Shown here piece after piece: positions 23,501 through 32,667 of a stretch of 64,000 nucleotides of DNA. The notes below the pieces were generated by a model, which had not been told where the DNA came from, made no database searches, and saw only the letters and a program-made list of their open reading frames with translations. Position 1 is the first letter of the stretch. The number at the start of each line of letters is the position of its first letter. The position numbers and the translations under genes are program-made. The stretch is from CAKAHY01 sp963522175 (GTDB taxonomy: Bacteria > Bacillota > Clostridia > Lachnospirales > Lachnospiraceae), in assembly GCA_963522175.1 (NCBI GenBank), contig CAUQXC010000004.1, forward strand, positions 186,001 to 250,000, in the 5' to 3' direction.

Positions 23501-25351
23501 ATGAAAATAAGAGTAAGTGATTATATTGCAAAAAGAGTAACCGAGCTTGGAATAAGCAGGGCTTTCAGTGTTACGGGCGGCGGTGCGATGTTTCTTAATG
23601 ATTCTCTGGGACACAGGGAAGGCTTGAAGGTACTGTATAATCATCATGAGCAGGCGAGTGCGATGGCAGCCGAAAGCTATGCCCGCATAGCTGATAAACC
23701 TGCCTTACTTTGTGTGACAACGGGACCGGGAGGAACAAATGCCATAACGGGAGTGGTCGGCGCATGGCTCGATTCCATACCTATGCTTGTTTTGTCGGGT
23801 CAGGTGAGATACGATTGCACGGCAAGATCTACGGGACTTAAAATAAGAGCTCTCGGAGATCAGGAATTTGACATTTGTAAAGCCGTAGAAAGCATGACAA
23901 AATATTGTGAAATGGTAATAGAACCTACACGCATAAGATATTGCCTTGAAAAAGCTGTTTACCTCGCAAAAACGGGAAGACCGGGACCTACATGGCTTGA
24001 TATTCCCTTAAATGTGCAGTCGGCTTTCGTTGAGGAAGACGAGTTGGAGGGCTTTAATGAAGAAATAGCGGAAAAGACCTTGGATAAGGATCTTATAAAG
24101 ACTGTAATAGAAAAAATAAGAAAAGCGAAAAGACCCGTTTTAAATGCGGGCAACGGAATAAGAATAGGTAAGGCACATGAAGAATTTATGCGCCTCATAG
24201 ATAAGCTCGGAATTCCCGTTGTGGTGGGCTGGAACAGTGAGGATTGTCTGTATGATGCCCATCCTTTATATGCCGGAAGACCCGGAAACTTCGGGGACAG
24301 AGCAGGTAATTTTGCCGTGCAAAACTCGGATTTGGTATTGTCCATAGGCTCAAGACTCAGCTTAAGACAGGTGGGATTTAATTATAAGGGCTGGGCAAGA
24401 GAGGCGTATACCATAATAAACGATATAGATGAGGAAGAGCTTAAAAAGCCTACCTTGCATGTATCGCTTCCGGTTCATGCGGATTGCAGGCTCTTTATGA
24501 AAGAACTTTTGGAAGAGCTGTCGAAAAAGGACGGAGTTTTATGGTCGGGCGGTGAAGGACTAAAAGGTAAGACATGGCTTGAAACCGTGGATTACTGGAA
24601 AAACAGATACCCTGTCTGCAAGAAAGAATTTTTGGAGAATGACGATAAAAAACTTGCAAACGTATATGCCTTTATAAAACATATAAGCGAACAAGCAAAG
24701 CAAAATCAGATAACGGTGGTCGGCAACGGCTCGGCTTGTGTTGTCGGAGGTCATTCTTATATAATTAAAGAAGGACAGAGATTTATTTCCAATTCGGCTG
24801 TGGCATCCATGGGTTACGATTTACCTGCGGCTATAGGTGCATATATTGCAAACAAGGACTGCAAAAAATATGAGGAAGAGCTTATACTGGTTACGGGAGA
24901 CGGAAGCATACAAATGAACTTGCAGGAGCTCCAGACTATAATACATCATAAAATGAACATTAAAATATTCCTCATAAATAACGGGGGATATCACAGCATC
25001 AGACAGACACAGTCAAAGTTTTTCTCCGACAGACCTATGGTGGGTATAGGAGAGGACAGCGGGGACTTGAGCTTCCCGAGTATGGAAAAGCTTGCCTTTG
25101 CTTACGGATATCCTTATATTGCGGCAAAGACGAACTCCGAGCTTTGCGCTGCCGTTAAAAAAGCCTATGCGACCGAGGGACCGGTTATTATGGAAGCATT
25201 TGTTACAAAAGAGCAGAATTTTGAGCCGAAGTCATCCGGTAAACAGCTTCCGGACGGTAGAATGATAAGCCCTCCTCTTGAGGATCTGGTTCCGTTTTTG
25301 TCGGATGAAGAAATGAATGAAAATATGATAATACCAAGAATGGAAGAATAA
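23501..25351 (+). CDS. Thiamine-diphosphate enzyme, acetolactate-synthase-like (sugar carboligase candidate)
   Basis: A 616-residue ThDP enzyme of the acetohydroxyacid-synthase fold. Glu50 in YNHHEQAS activates the cofactor, TTGPGGTNAITG follows, and the C-terminal ThDP site reads VTGDGSIQMN to NNGGYHS (about 463-497). It heads a surface-polysaccharide operon and is separated by two bases from a sugar epimerase-type SDR, so an amino-acid role is unlikely; no small subunit is present. In Yersinia, YerE, a flavin- and ThDP-dependent enzyme of this type, transfers an acetyl unit from pyruvate to a keto-sugar to make a branched sugar. I infer a similar role here, supported by the reductase three genes on. 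Confidence 0.8.
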   Translation: MKIRVSDYIAKRVTELGISRAFSVTGGGAMFLNDSLGHREGLKVLYNHHEQASAMAAESYARIADKPALLCVTTGPGGTNAITGVVGAWLDSIPMLVLSGQVRYDCTARSTGLKIRALGDQEFDICKAVESMTKYCEMVIEPTRIRYCLEKAVYLAKTGRPGPTWLDIPLNVQSAFVEEDELEGFNEEIAEKTLDKDLIKTVIEKIRKAKRPVLNAGNGIRIGKAHEEFMRLIDKLGIPVVVGWNSEDCLYDAHPLYAGRPGNFGDRAGNFAVQNSDLVLSIGSRLSLRQVGFNYKGWAREAYTIINDIDEEELKKPTLHVSLPVHADCRLFMKELLEELSKKDGVLWSGGEGLKGKTWLETVDYWKNRYPVCKKEFLENDDKKLANVYAFIKHISEQAKQNQITVVGNGSACVVGGHSYIIKEGQRFISNSAVASMGYDLPAAIGAYIANKDCKKYEEELILVTGDGSIQMNLQELQTIIHHKMNIKIFLINNGGYHSIRQTQSKFFSDRPMVGIGEDSGDLSFPSMEKLAFAYGYPYIAAKTNSELCAAVKKAYATEGPVIMEAFVTKEQNFEPKSSGKQLPDGRMISPPLEDLVPFLSDEEMNENMIIPRMEE

Positions 25352-25353
25352 GG

Positions 25354-26343
25354 ATGAAAATACTTTTAAGCGGTATAACGAGCTTCATAGGTGCCGCTCT
25401 TTCAAAAGAGCTGCTTCTTTCAGGACATGAGGTTTACGGACTTGTTCGTGCGGACTCTAAAAACATGGACAGACTGTCTGCACATGATAATCTGTATCTG
25501 ATACAAAGAGACATGAAAAGTGTTGAAGATATGAATCCGAAGGCATTGCCGAAGTTTGATGTTTGTATACATCTTGCGTGGGACGGCATAGGAAGTGCCG
25601 GAAGAATGAATGAAGAAATACAAAAAGATAATATAGAAGTAACAATTAAATTCATAAAAAAATGTAAGGAGCTTGGAGTTAAGAGATTTATCTTTGCAGG
25701 CTCTCAGGCGGAGTACGGTCAAAGCCTTGAAAAGCATATTGGAAAAAAATGTGATGAGCTTGTGGCTGAAGAACCTGTATCCATGTACGGAAAAGCAAAG
25801 CTTCAGATAGCGAAAAGAGCGGCAAGGCTCTGCGAAGAGCTCGGGATGGAGTACATTCACCTTAGAATATTCAGTGTTTACGGAAGCTCGGATCATGAAA
25901 CTTCTCTGGTTTCAAGTTGTATAAGACATTTCAGAAGCAAAAAAAAGGAAGCTTTAAGACTCGGTGAGTGCGAGCAAAAATGGAATTATATGTATATTTC
26001 GGATTGCGTAAAAGCTGTGAAAGAACTTGTACAGGTACGGGAATTGTCTGAAAGAACCGAAAAATTTTATAAAGACAAAGTATTTTTAGCGGAAGAGCTT
26101 TACAGAAAAAATGTAATTAACGTAGCCTCCGAAGACACACGTATACTTAAGGAATTCGCCCTTGAGATAGCCGATATATACGGACAAAGAGAAAAGATTG
26201 AATTTGTGAGAAAAACACCGGGGGCTGAGGGGATACCCTATTTAGACCCGGATATATCAAAGCTTGAAGCCCTTTGCGGTTTTAAACCGGATATAAGTTT
26301 CAAGGAAGGAGTTGAACTGATTGAAAAGTTGTATAGTTTGTAA
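25354..26343 (+). CDS. NAD-dependent nucleotide-sugar epimerase/dehydratase (extended SDR)
   Basis: A 329-residue extended short-chain dehydrogenase. The Rossmann motif GITSFIGAAL is at residues 7-16, and the catalytic SMYGKAK (Y-x-x-x-K) near residue 144 is preceded by FAGSQAEYG. It likely epimerises, dehydrates or reduces a nucleotide-activated sugar within the glycan pathway. The gene follows the ThDP enzyme by two bases, and its 3' end overlaps the methyltransferase-like gene by 23 bases. The exact step cannot be told from sequence. Confidence 0.88.
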   Translation: MKILLSGITSFIGAALSKELLLSGHEVYGLVRADSKNMDRLSAHDNLYLIQRDMKSVEDMNPKALPKFDVCIHLAWDGIGSAGRMNEEIQKDNIEVTIKFIKKCKELGVKRFIFAGSQAEYGQSLEKHIGKKCDELVAEEPVSMYGKAKLQIAKRAARLCEELGMEYIHLRIFSVYGSSDHETSLVSSCIRHFRSKKKEALRLGECEQKWNYMYISDCVKAVKELVQVRELSERTEKFYKDKVFLAEELYRKNVINVASEDTRILKEFALEIADIYGQREKIEFVRKTPGAEGIPYLDPDISKLEALCGFKPDISFKEGVELIEKLYSL

Positions 26344-27454
26344 GTCAAAGCTTGAAAAGCTCTTCGGTCTTCCAAATATGCCGGCAACGGCTCAGGATAT
26401 ACCGGATTTTGAAAGTCTTGATAAGGATAAGGGAATAGATATAGCTTTATGTGTATGCAAATCCTGCGGCCTTGTACAGCTTGATTCGGAACCCGTTTTT
26501 TATTATAAAGACGTAATAAGAGCCGGCGGATATTCCACAACGATGGAAAGGCTGAGGTGCAGTCAGTATGATGAATTTATAGACCTGTGTAAGCTTGAAA
26601 ATGAGAAGATTTTGGAGCTTGGCTGCGGTGCGGGAGAGTTTTTGAGCATTCTTTGCAAATATCCCGTAAAAGCCTACGGAATAGAGCACAATGAAGCCTT
26701 GGTACAAAAGGCGAGACAGGCGGGGCTTGAGGTTGAAAAGGATTTTCCCGAATCCGAAGAGCATATTTTTAAAAATGCCCCTTTTAAGGCATTTACTTCC
26801 TTCAATTTTTTGGAGCATCAGCCAAAGCCGCTTACTTATTTAAGAGCAATCTACAATAATCTTGAAGAAGAGGGCTACGGTCTTATAACGGTTCCGAGTT
26901 TTGAATATATATTGGAGCAGAACAGTTTTTATGAGATAATTCCCGACCATATAGCCTACTACAGTATGGACAGCATTAAAACCCTGCTTTCTTATGCGGG
27001 CTTTTGCGTCTTGAAGGAAGAAAGAGTAAACAGAGATACTCTTGCACTCATAGTGAAAAAGAGAGAAAAACCCGATTTATCGGCTCTCATAAGCCAAAAA
27101 GAAGATATAAAAAATGAAGTATATTCTTTGATTGAGACTTATAAAAAGGATAATAAAAAAATTGCGATTTGGGGAGCCAGTCATCAGGGATTTACCTTGT
27201 GCGCCACCTTAAACCTCAAGGATAAGATAGAATTTATAATAGATTCTGCACCCTTCAAGCAGGGCTTATATGCACCGGCAAGTCATATTCCGATTATTTC
27301 GCCGAGCGAAGCAAGCAAAAGAGAGCTTTCCGCCATACTTATAGTTGCGCCGGGATATACGGACGAAATAGCGGGAGTAATCAAAAGAGACTTTTCACCG
27401 GAAATTGACATATATACTCTCATGACGGATCATGTGGAAAAATATTGGAGGTAA
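26321..27454 (+). CDS. TylCIII-type C-methyltransferase-like protein (Methyltransf_13/23/14 architecture)
   Basis: A 377-residue protein with the three-part layout of sugar C-methyltransferases: an N-terminal zinc-binding segment (Cys4, Cys7, then Cys44/Cys46/Cys49 in LCVCKSCGLVQ), a class I SAM domain with ILELGCGAGEF near residue 95, and a C-terminal Rossmann-like part containing IWGASHQGFTL. Start is TTG at 26321, backed by AAGGAAGGAG about 9 bases upstream and by the first Cys pair falling only after this codon. It may methylate a keto-sugar carbon. It overlaps the SDR gene before it by 23 bases and nearly abuts the dehydrogenase, so they form one unit. Confidence 0.85.
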   Translation: MKSCIVCKSKLEKLFGLPNMPATAQDIPDFESLDKDKGIDIALCVCKSCGLVQLDSEPVFYYKDVIRAGGYSTTMERLRCSQYDEFIDLCKLENEKILELGCGAGEFLSILCKYPVKAYGIEHNEALVQKARQAGLEVEKDFPESEEHIFKNAPFKAFTSFNFLEHQPKPLTYLRAIYNNLEEEGYGLITVPSFEYILEQNSFYEIIPDHIAYYSMDSIKTLLSYAGFCVLKEERVNRDTLALIVKKREKPDLSALISQKEDIKNEVYSLIETYKKDNKKIAIWGASHQGFTLCATLNLKDKIEFIIDSAPFKQGLYAPASHIPIISPSEASKRELSAILIVAPGYTDEIAGVIKRDFSPEIDIYTLMTDHVEKYWR

Positions 27455-27455
27455 A

Positions 27456-28526
27456 ATGAAAGCCTTTGTTCTTGAAAAAGCAGGTCTTGCCTGTATAAAA
27501 GATGTGAAAGAGCCTGAGATTTCGGATGAATATCAGGCAAAGCTTTCGCCTGTCGCCATGTCGGTCTGTACCAGTGATGTAAATACGGTTTACGGCAACG
27601 GAAGCAAAAAGCCGGATAATCTTATTTTAGGGCATGAATGTGTCGCAAAGGTAGTGGAGGTAGGCGATAAGGTCAGGGATTTTAAGCCGGGAGATATAGT
27701 TTCGGTTCCGTCCATGACTCCCGATTGGAGACATGTACATATACAGGAAGGCAATATAGTTCATGCCGGTAAAAATTTTTCGGCAAATGCCTTGGGAAGA
27801 AGCATACCAGGAGTGTTTGCCGAGGCGTTTATTGTAAATGATGCCGACTTAAATCTCGCTCTTTTACCGGAGGGGGTAAGCATAGAGGATGCGCTTATGT
27901 GTGTCGATATGGTTACAACGGGTTTTACCGGTGCCGAAGAAGCGGATATTAAAACAGGGGATACTGTTGTCGTTTTGGGAATAGGAGCCGTAGGACTTAT
28001 GGCTGTGCAGGCGGCAATGTTACACGGTGCAGGCAGAATAATAGCCGTAGGGACAAGAAAAATATGTAAAGAACTTGCCTATAAATACGGTGCAAGCGAT
28101 GTATACAGCTACAAGAATACGGATATAGTTGCCAAAATTCTGGAGGAGACAGGGGGTGTAGGTGCGGATGTCGTTATTATCTGCGGCGGTGACGATAAAG
28201 CCTTGTCAAATGCTATGGATATGGTAAGATACGGTAATGGAAGAGTGGTGAATTTAAAGCTGTTTTCGGGCGAAGGAGATATGGGCTTTTCAAAATTCAA
28301 TGCGGGCAGAGGCATGTCCGGAAAAAGCCTTAAAATGGAGCTCGGAAAGGGCGGAAGAGTCAGAATGGAAAGACTTATGTCTATGGTAAGGTATGGAAGG
28401 ATTACCCCGAGAGACTTGATAACGCATAGATTTGAAGGCTTTGAAAATATAGAAGAATGCCTTGAACTGATGAGAAATAAGGGAAATGAGGTAATAAAAA
28501 CAATACTCATCCCGGAATGGAAGTAG
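27456..28526 (+). CDS. NADP(H)-type zinc secondary alcohol dehydrogenase
   Basis: A 356-residue medium-chain dehydrogenase; the ATG at 27456 follows GGAGG. It matches the Thermoanaerobacter/Clostridium secondary alcohol dehydrogenase almost position by position. The catalytic zinc ligands Cys38, His60 and Asp151 correspond to Cys37, His59 and Asp150, and Gly199-Thr-Arg201 and Tyr219 to the NADP phosphate site Gly198-Ser-Arg200 and Tyr218. The structural-zinc cysteines are absent, as in those enzymes. Such enzymes reduce methyl ketones. Inside a polysaccharide operon with a ThDP carboligase this suggests reduction of an acetyl branch on a sugar, which is inference. The next gene starts one base after its stop. 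Confidence 0.88.
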   Translation: MKAFVLEKAGLACIKDVKEPEISDEYQAKLSPVAMSVCTSDVNTVYGNGSKKPDNLILGHECVAKVVEVGDKVRDFKPGDIVSVPSMTPDWRHVHIQEGNIVHAGKNFSANALGRSIPGVFAEAFIVNDADLNLALLPEGVSIEDALMCVDMVTTGFTGAEEADIKTGDTVVVLGIGAVGLMAVQAAMLHGAGRIIAVGTRKICKELAYKYGASDVYSYKNTDIVAKILEETGGVGADVVIICGGDDKALSNAMDMVRYGNGRVVNLKLFSGEGDMGFSKFNAGRGMSGKSLKMELGKGGRVRMERLMSMVRYGRITPRDLITHRFEGFENIEECLELMRNKGNEVIKTILIPEWK

Positions 28527-28527
28527 T

Positions 28528-29487
28528 ATGAAAACAATCAGCGTGATTATACCCTGCTATAATGAAGAAGAAAATATTGAGGCTATGTATAAGGCTTTAA
28601 AAGACTTGTTTGACACAAGCTTAAAAGAATACAAATATGAATTTATATTTATAGATAATGACAGCAGTGATAATTCAAGAGAAATACTCAGAGCTTTATG
28701 CGCAAAGGACAAAGGACTTAAAGCCATATTCAATGCCAAAAATTTCGGACAGTTCAATTCTCCTTATTATGCAATGCTTCAAAGTAGCGGTGAGGCAACC
28801 GTCTTGATGGCTGCGGATTTTCAGGATCCGCCGGAAATGATACTTAAGTATGTAAAAGCATGGGAAGAGGGTTATAAAATCGCCATAGGAATAAAGGCGG
28901 CAAGTAAGGAAAATGCTGTAATGTACAAGCTCAGAGGCATTTATTACAAGCTTATAAAAAAGCTTTCGGATGTCGAGCAGATAGAGCATTTTACGGGATT
29001 CGGGCTTTACGACAGAGCTTTTATAAATGTTTTGAGAAAGCTTGACGACCCCACTCCTTTTCTTAGAGGGATAGTTGCGGAGCTGGGCTTTAAAAGAAAA
29101 GAAATACCTTATGAACAGCCCAAAAGAAGAGCAGGGATGACCAGTAACAATTTTTACAGATTATATGATGCGGCTATGTTAAGCATTACCTCATATACAA
29201 AGATAGGTTTGCGGATTGCAACCTTAATAGGGGGTCTCAGCGGTTTTTTGAGCTTGACGGTGGCTCTTATTTATCTCGTGCTTAAGCTCCTTTACTGGGA
29301 CAGATTTCCTGCCGGTATGGCACCTATTCTCATAGGAATGTTATTTTTGGGCTCTGTACAGTTGTTTTTCATAGGTATGATAGGAGAATATGTTTTAACC
29401 ATAAATCACAGAGTTATGAAAAGACCTCTTGTGGTTGAAGAAGAAAGAATAAATTTTGAGGAGTTGTCCGAGAATAATGAAGTATAA
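28528..29487 (+). CDS. GT2 polyprenyl-phosphate sugar transferase (GtrB/DPM1 type)
   Basis: A 319-residue family-2 glycosyltransferase. The N-terminus SVIIPCYNEEENIEAMYKAL, NAKNFGQFNSPYYAM and AADFQDPPEMI are typical of dolichol/undecaprenyl-phosphate sugar transferases. Two membrane helices at the C-terminus (about 232-258 and 270-295) anchor it. It likely loads a sugar on undecaprenyl phosphate for transfer outside the membrane, as GtrB does. The gene starts one base after the dehydrogenase stop and overlaps the next glycosyltransferase by 11 bases. Confidence 0.9.
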   Translation: MKTISVIIPCYNEEENIEAMYKALKDLFDTSLKEYKYEFIFIDNDSSDNSREILRALCAKDKGLKAIFNAKNFGQFNSPYYAMLQSSGEATVLMAADFQDPPEMILKYVKAWEEGYKIAIGIKAASKENAVMYKLRGIYYKLIKKLSDVEQIEHFTGFGLYDRAFINVLRKLDDPTPFLRGIVAELGFKRKEIPYEQPKRRAGMTSNNFYRLYDAAMLSITSYTKIGLRIATLIGGLSGFLSLTVALIYLVLKLLYWDRFPAGMAPILIGMLFLGSVQLFFIGMIGEYVLTINHRVMKRPLVVEEERINFEELSENNEV

Positions 29488-31678
29488 GATAGACAGTATT
29501 AAGAAAAAAGAGAATATAATCATTTTCAACGGCTGGGTTATAGGAAAAAATGCAAATTCCGAGGTTTCATACAGGGTTACAGATGAAAACGGAAAAGATA
29601 TAGAAGCCAAGATTATCACTCTCAGAAGAGATGATGTTTGCGAGCATTATTTTAATCAAATCGCCGACAAGGACTTCGGGTATGACATATCCTTCGAATA
29701 CGACAAGGAAAAAACATATTATATAGTCATTACCGCCGATGCGAAGGCTAAGAAAATTAAAATAAACGAGGACATAGTACAAAGAAGGCTCAGTCAGTCA
29801 AGAAAAAGGCTTGAAAGAATAGCTTCGATGTTTAATAAAAAAAGTATTCTTGAAGGCTTGGATTACCTTAAGAATAACGGTCTGCGTTCTCTTATAAAAA
29901 AAGTAAAGTATAAAATATACAATCTGGAAACAAAATATGAATATTCGGAATGGTATGAGCTGACAAAACCTACAAAGGCACAGCTTGATGCGCAAAGAAG
30001 GGAAGACTTTAAGTACAAACCGTTTTTTTCGATAATAATTCCGGCTTTTGAGACTCCGGAAAGATACTTAAGAGAACTTATAGAATCCTTACTTAAGCAG
30101 ACATATACAAATTTTGAGATTTGCTTTGCGGACGGAAGTACGGAGGGAAACTCGAGAGAAGAAATTTTTAAGGAGTATGCGGCTAAGGACAAAAGGTTAA
30201 GGTATGAAATCATAGGAGAAAATTTAGGGATAGCCGGTAATACAAATAAGGCTTTAGCGATGGCAAAGGGTGATTACATTGTTCTTTGCGACCATGATGA
30301 CGTTATGCCGGAAAATGCCCTTTACGAATGTGCCAAGGCAATAAATGAGAAAAACTGCGACTGTATCTATTCCGATGAAGATAAGATGGATATGGAAACG
30401 GATGAGTTGTTTGAGCCGCATTTTAAGCCCGATTTTAATATAGACCTCTTAAGAAGTGTTAACTACATCTGCCATTTGTTTGTCGTTAAAAAGGAACTGG
30501 TAGAAAAGCACGGAGGCTTCAGAGCTGAATTTGACGGAGCTCAGGATTATGACTTCATATTCAGAATGGTTGAAAATGCAAAGAATATAGTTCACATTCC
30601 TAAGGTACTCTATCATTGGCGCTGTCACATGAAATCTACGGCTATAAATCCGGAAAGCAAGCTCTATGCCTATGAAGCCGGTATGAGAGCGATAAAAGCT
30701 CATTACGAAAGAAGCCTGCCGGATATAAAGGTTAAGAGTATAGAAAAGGGTGCTTATTACGGAATTTATCATACTATATTCGAGCCTGAGGAAAAGCTTG
30801 TTTCAGTTATAATACCGAACAAAGACCACACACAGGACCTCGATAAAGCAATACGTTCCCTGTATGAAAAGGGTACTTATAAAAATCTTGAATTCATAGT
30901 AGTGGAAAATAATTCCGTTCTTGAAGAAACATGGAGCTATTATGAAAAAATACAAAAAGAATTTCCGAATGTAAAGGTTGTGAAATGGGCAAGGGAATTT
31001 AATTATTCCGCCATTAATAACTTCGGCGTAGGCTTTGCCGGCGGAGAATACCTTTTGTTCCTCAACAATGACGTAGAACTCATAGAAAAGGATTCGGTAA
31101 GAGAGATGGTTTCCTACATACAAAGAGAGGATGTAGGTATATGCGGAGCGAGACTTTTGTATGAAGATGATACTATTCAGCATGCCGGAGTTGTTATAGG
31201 CTTCGGTGGAATAGCCGGACATACCTTTATAGGACTGGAAAAGGAGCGGATTTCATATTTCAACAGGGCTTTAATCACTCAGGATTATTCAGCCGTAACC
31301 GCTGCCTGTATGATGTCAAAAAAGTCGGTATTCGAGGCTGTGGAAGGCTTCAGTGAAGATTTGGCGGTTGCCTTTAACGATATAGATTACTGCATGAAGG
31401 TAAGAAGTTTGGGTAAGCTGGTTGTATACAATCCTTATGTTTGCCTGTATCATTACGAATCAAAATCAAGAGGGCTTGAAGATACTCCTGAGAAAATAGA
31501 GCGTTTTAACAGGGAAATAGCAAATTTCCTCAAAAAATGGCCGGAAATAATACAAAACGGAGACCCGTATTACAATCCTAATCTAACACTCAGGAAATCC
31601 GATTTTTCCTTAAAGGATTTATCAAAAGAAAAAATCGGTGAGCCGTACAGAATAAAGAACATAGAAAAGTATTATTAA
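29477..31678 (+). CDS. Large glycosyltransferase with two GT2 domains
   Basis: A 733-residue protein. ATG at 29477 is preferred to an in-frame TTG at 29456. Residues 1-100 form a beta-sandwich-like accessory part, then a linker. The first GT2 domain starts near residue 180 (FFSIIIPAFETP) with CDHDDVMPENAL as its DxD region; the second starts near 447 (LVSVIIPNKDHT) with LFLNNDVELIEK. A W-E/D-F-like RAREFNY/KWAREFNYS segment is present. Two-domain enzymes of this kind add alternating sugars in rhamnan and O-antigen assembly. It is cytoplasmic, in the middle of the glycan operon. Confidence 0.87.
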   Translation: MKYKIDSIKKKENIIIFNGWVIGKNANSEVSYRVTDENGKDIEAKIITLRRDDVCEHYFNQIADKDFGYDISFEYDKEKTYYIVITADAKAKKIKINEDIVQRRLSQSRKRLERIASMFNKKSILEGLDYLKNNGLRSLIKKVKYKIYNLETKYEYSEWYELTKPTKAQLDAQRREDFKYKPFFSIIIPAFETPERYLRELIESLLKQTYTNFEICFADGSTEGNSREEIFKEYAAKDKRLRYEIIGENLGIAGNTNKALAMAKGDYIVLCDHDDVMPENALYECAKAINEKNCDCIYSDEDKMDMETDELFEPHFKPDFNIDLLRSVNYICHLFVVKKELVEKHGGFRAEFDGAQDYDFIFRMVENAKNIVHIPKVLYHWRCHMKSTAINPESKLYAYEAGMRAIKAHYERSLPDIKVKSIEKGAYYGIYHTIFEPEEKLVSVIIPNKDHTQDLDKAIRSLYEKGTYKNLEFIVVENNSVLEETWSYYEKIQKEFPNVKVVKWAREFNYSAINNFGVGFAGGEYLLFLNNDVELIEKDSVREMVSYIQREDVGICGARLLYEDDTIQHAGVVIGFGGIAGHTFIGLEKERISYFNRALITQDYSAVTAACMMSKKSVFEAVEGFSEDLAVAFNDIDYCMKVRSLGKLVVYNPYVCLYHYESKSRGLEDTPEKIERFNREIANFLKKWPEIIQNGDPYYNPNLTLRKSDFSLKDLSKEKIGEPYRIKNIEKYY

Positions 31679-31689
31679 AAAGGAAGAGT

Positions 31690-32661
31690 ATGGAAGTAAC
31701 AATAATAATACCCAATTTTAACGGTTTACGATTTATGAAAGATTGTCTTAAATCACTTGATAATCAGAGCTTTAAAGACTATAAACTACTTATAGTCGAC
31801 AACGGTTCAAGCGACGGCTCCAAGGAGTGGCTCAGGGAAAACCGAATTTCTTTTATCGATTTGGATAAGAATTTGGGCTTTGCCGGGGGTTGTAATGTGG
31901 CACTTGGGCAGGTGAACACGGACTATGTCATTCTTCTTAACAATGACACGGAGGTATTTCCCGACTATGTGGAAAAACTTTTGTCGGCGATAAAAAAAGA
32001 CAAGAAAATATTTGCGGTCAGTCCTCTGATGATTAATGCGCACGATAAGGCTTTGGTTGATGATGCCGGCGACGGGATGTGCCTTTTCGGCTTTGCCTAT
32101 CAAAGGGGAGTCGGTGAAAAAATCGAAAGCTACAATAAGGCAGGCGAGGTCTTTTCCGCTTGTGCGGGTGCGGCAATCTACAGAATGAGTATTTTGAGAG
32201 AAATAGGATTTTTTGACGAAATGCATTTTGCCTATCTTGAAGATATTGATTTGGGATTCAGAGCAAGGCTTTACGGTTATAAAAATCGCTATGAACCTCG
32301 TGCCAAGGTTTATCATTTGGGAAGTGCGACAAGCGGTTCAAAATATAACTCTTTCAAAGTAAAACTTGCAGCAAGAAACAATATCTATTTGCATTATAAA
32401 AACCAAAGTAATATAATGCTCTTGTTGAACATACTTCCTCTTTTTGCGGGAGTTCTCATAAAGCTTTTGTTTTTTATGAAAAAGGGCTTTGCAAAAGACT
32501 ATACGGAAGGCTTAAGAGAGGGTTTTGCAACATACAAAAAGTGTAAAAGAGTAAATTTCACGAAGATTAAGCTTTTGACTTTTGTTGATATAGAGCTCAG
32601 AATGTTTTTCGGAACCTTTTCTTATGTGGGACATTTTATAAATCGAAGATTAAAACGATAG
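31690..32661 (+). CDS. GT2 glycosyltransferase (rhamnosyltransferase-like)
   Basis: A 323-residue family-2 transferase: TIIIPNFNGLRFMKDCLKSL, IVDNGSSDGS, LGFAGGCNVAL and LLNNDTEV at the nucleotide-sugar site, then EDIDLGFRARLYGY. This pattern is close to WbbL-type rhamnosyltransferases, but the donor sugar is not certain. A hydrophobic stretch near residue 245 may touch the membrane. It begins 11 bases after the two-domain transferase and is followed by the sugar-phosphate transferase. Confidence 0.87.
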   Translation: MEVTIIIPNFNGLRFMKDCLKSLDNQSFKDYKLLIVDNGSSDGSKEWLRENRISFIDLDKNLGFAGGCNVALGQVNTDYVILLNNDTEVFPDYVEKLLSAIKKDKKIFAVSPLMINAHDKALVDDAGDGMCLFGFAYQRGVGEKIESYNKAGEVFSACAGAAIYRMSILREIGFFDEMHFAYLEDIDLGFRARLYGYKNRYEPRAKVYHLGSATSGSKYNSFKVKLAARNNIYLHYKNQSNIMLLLNILPLFAGVLIKLLFFMKKGFAKDYTEGLREGFATYKKCKRVNFTKIKLLTFVDIELRMFFGTFSYVGHFINRRLKR

Positions 32662-32667
32662 AGGGGC

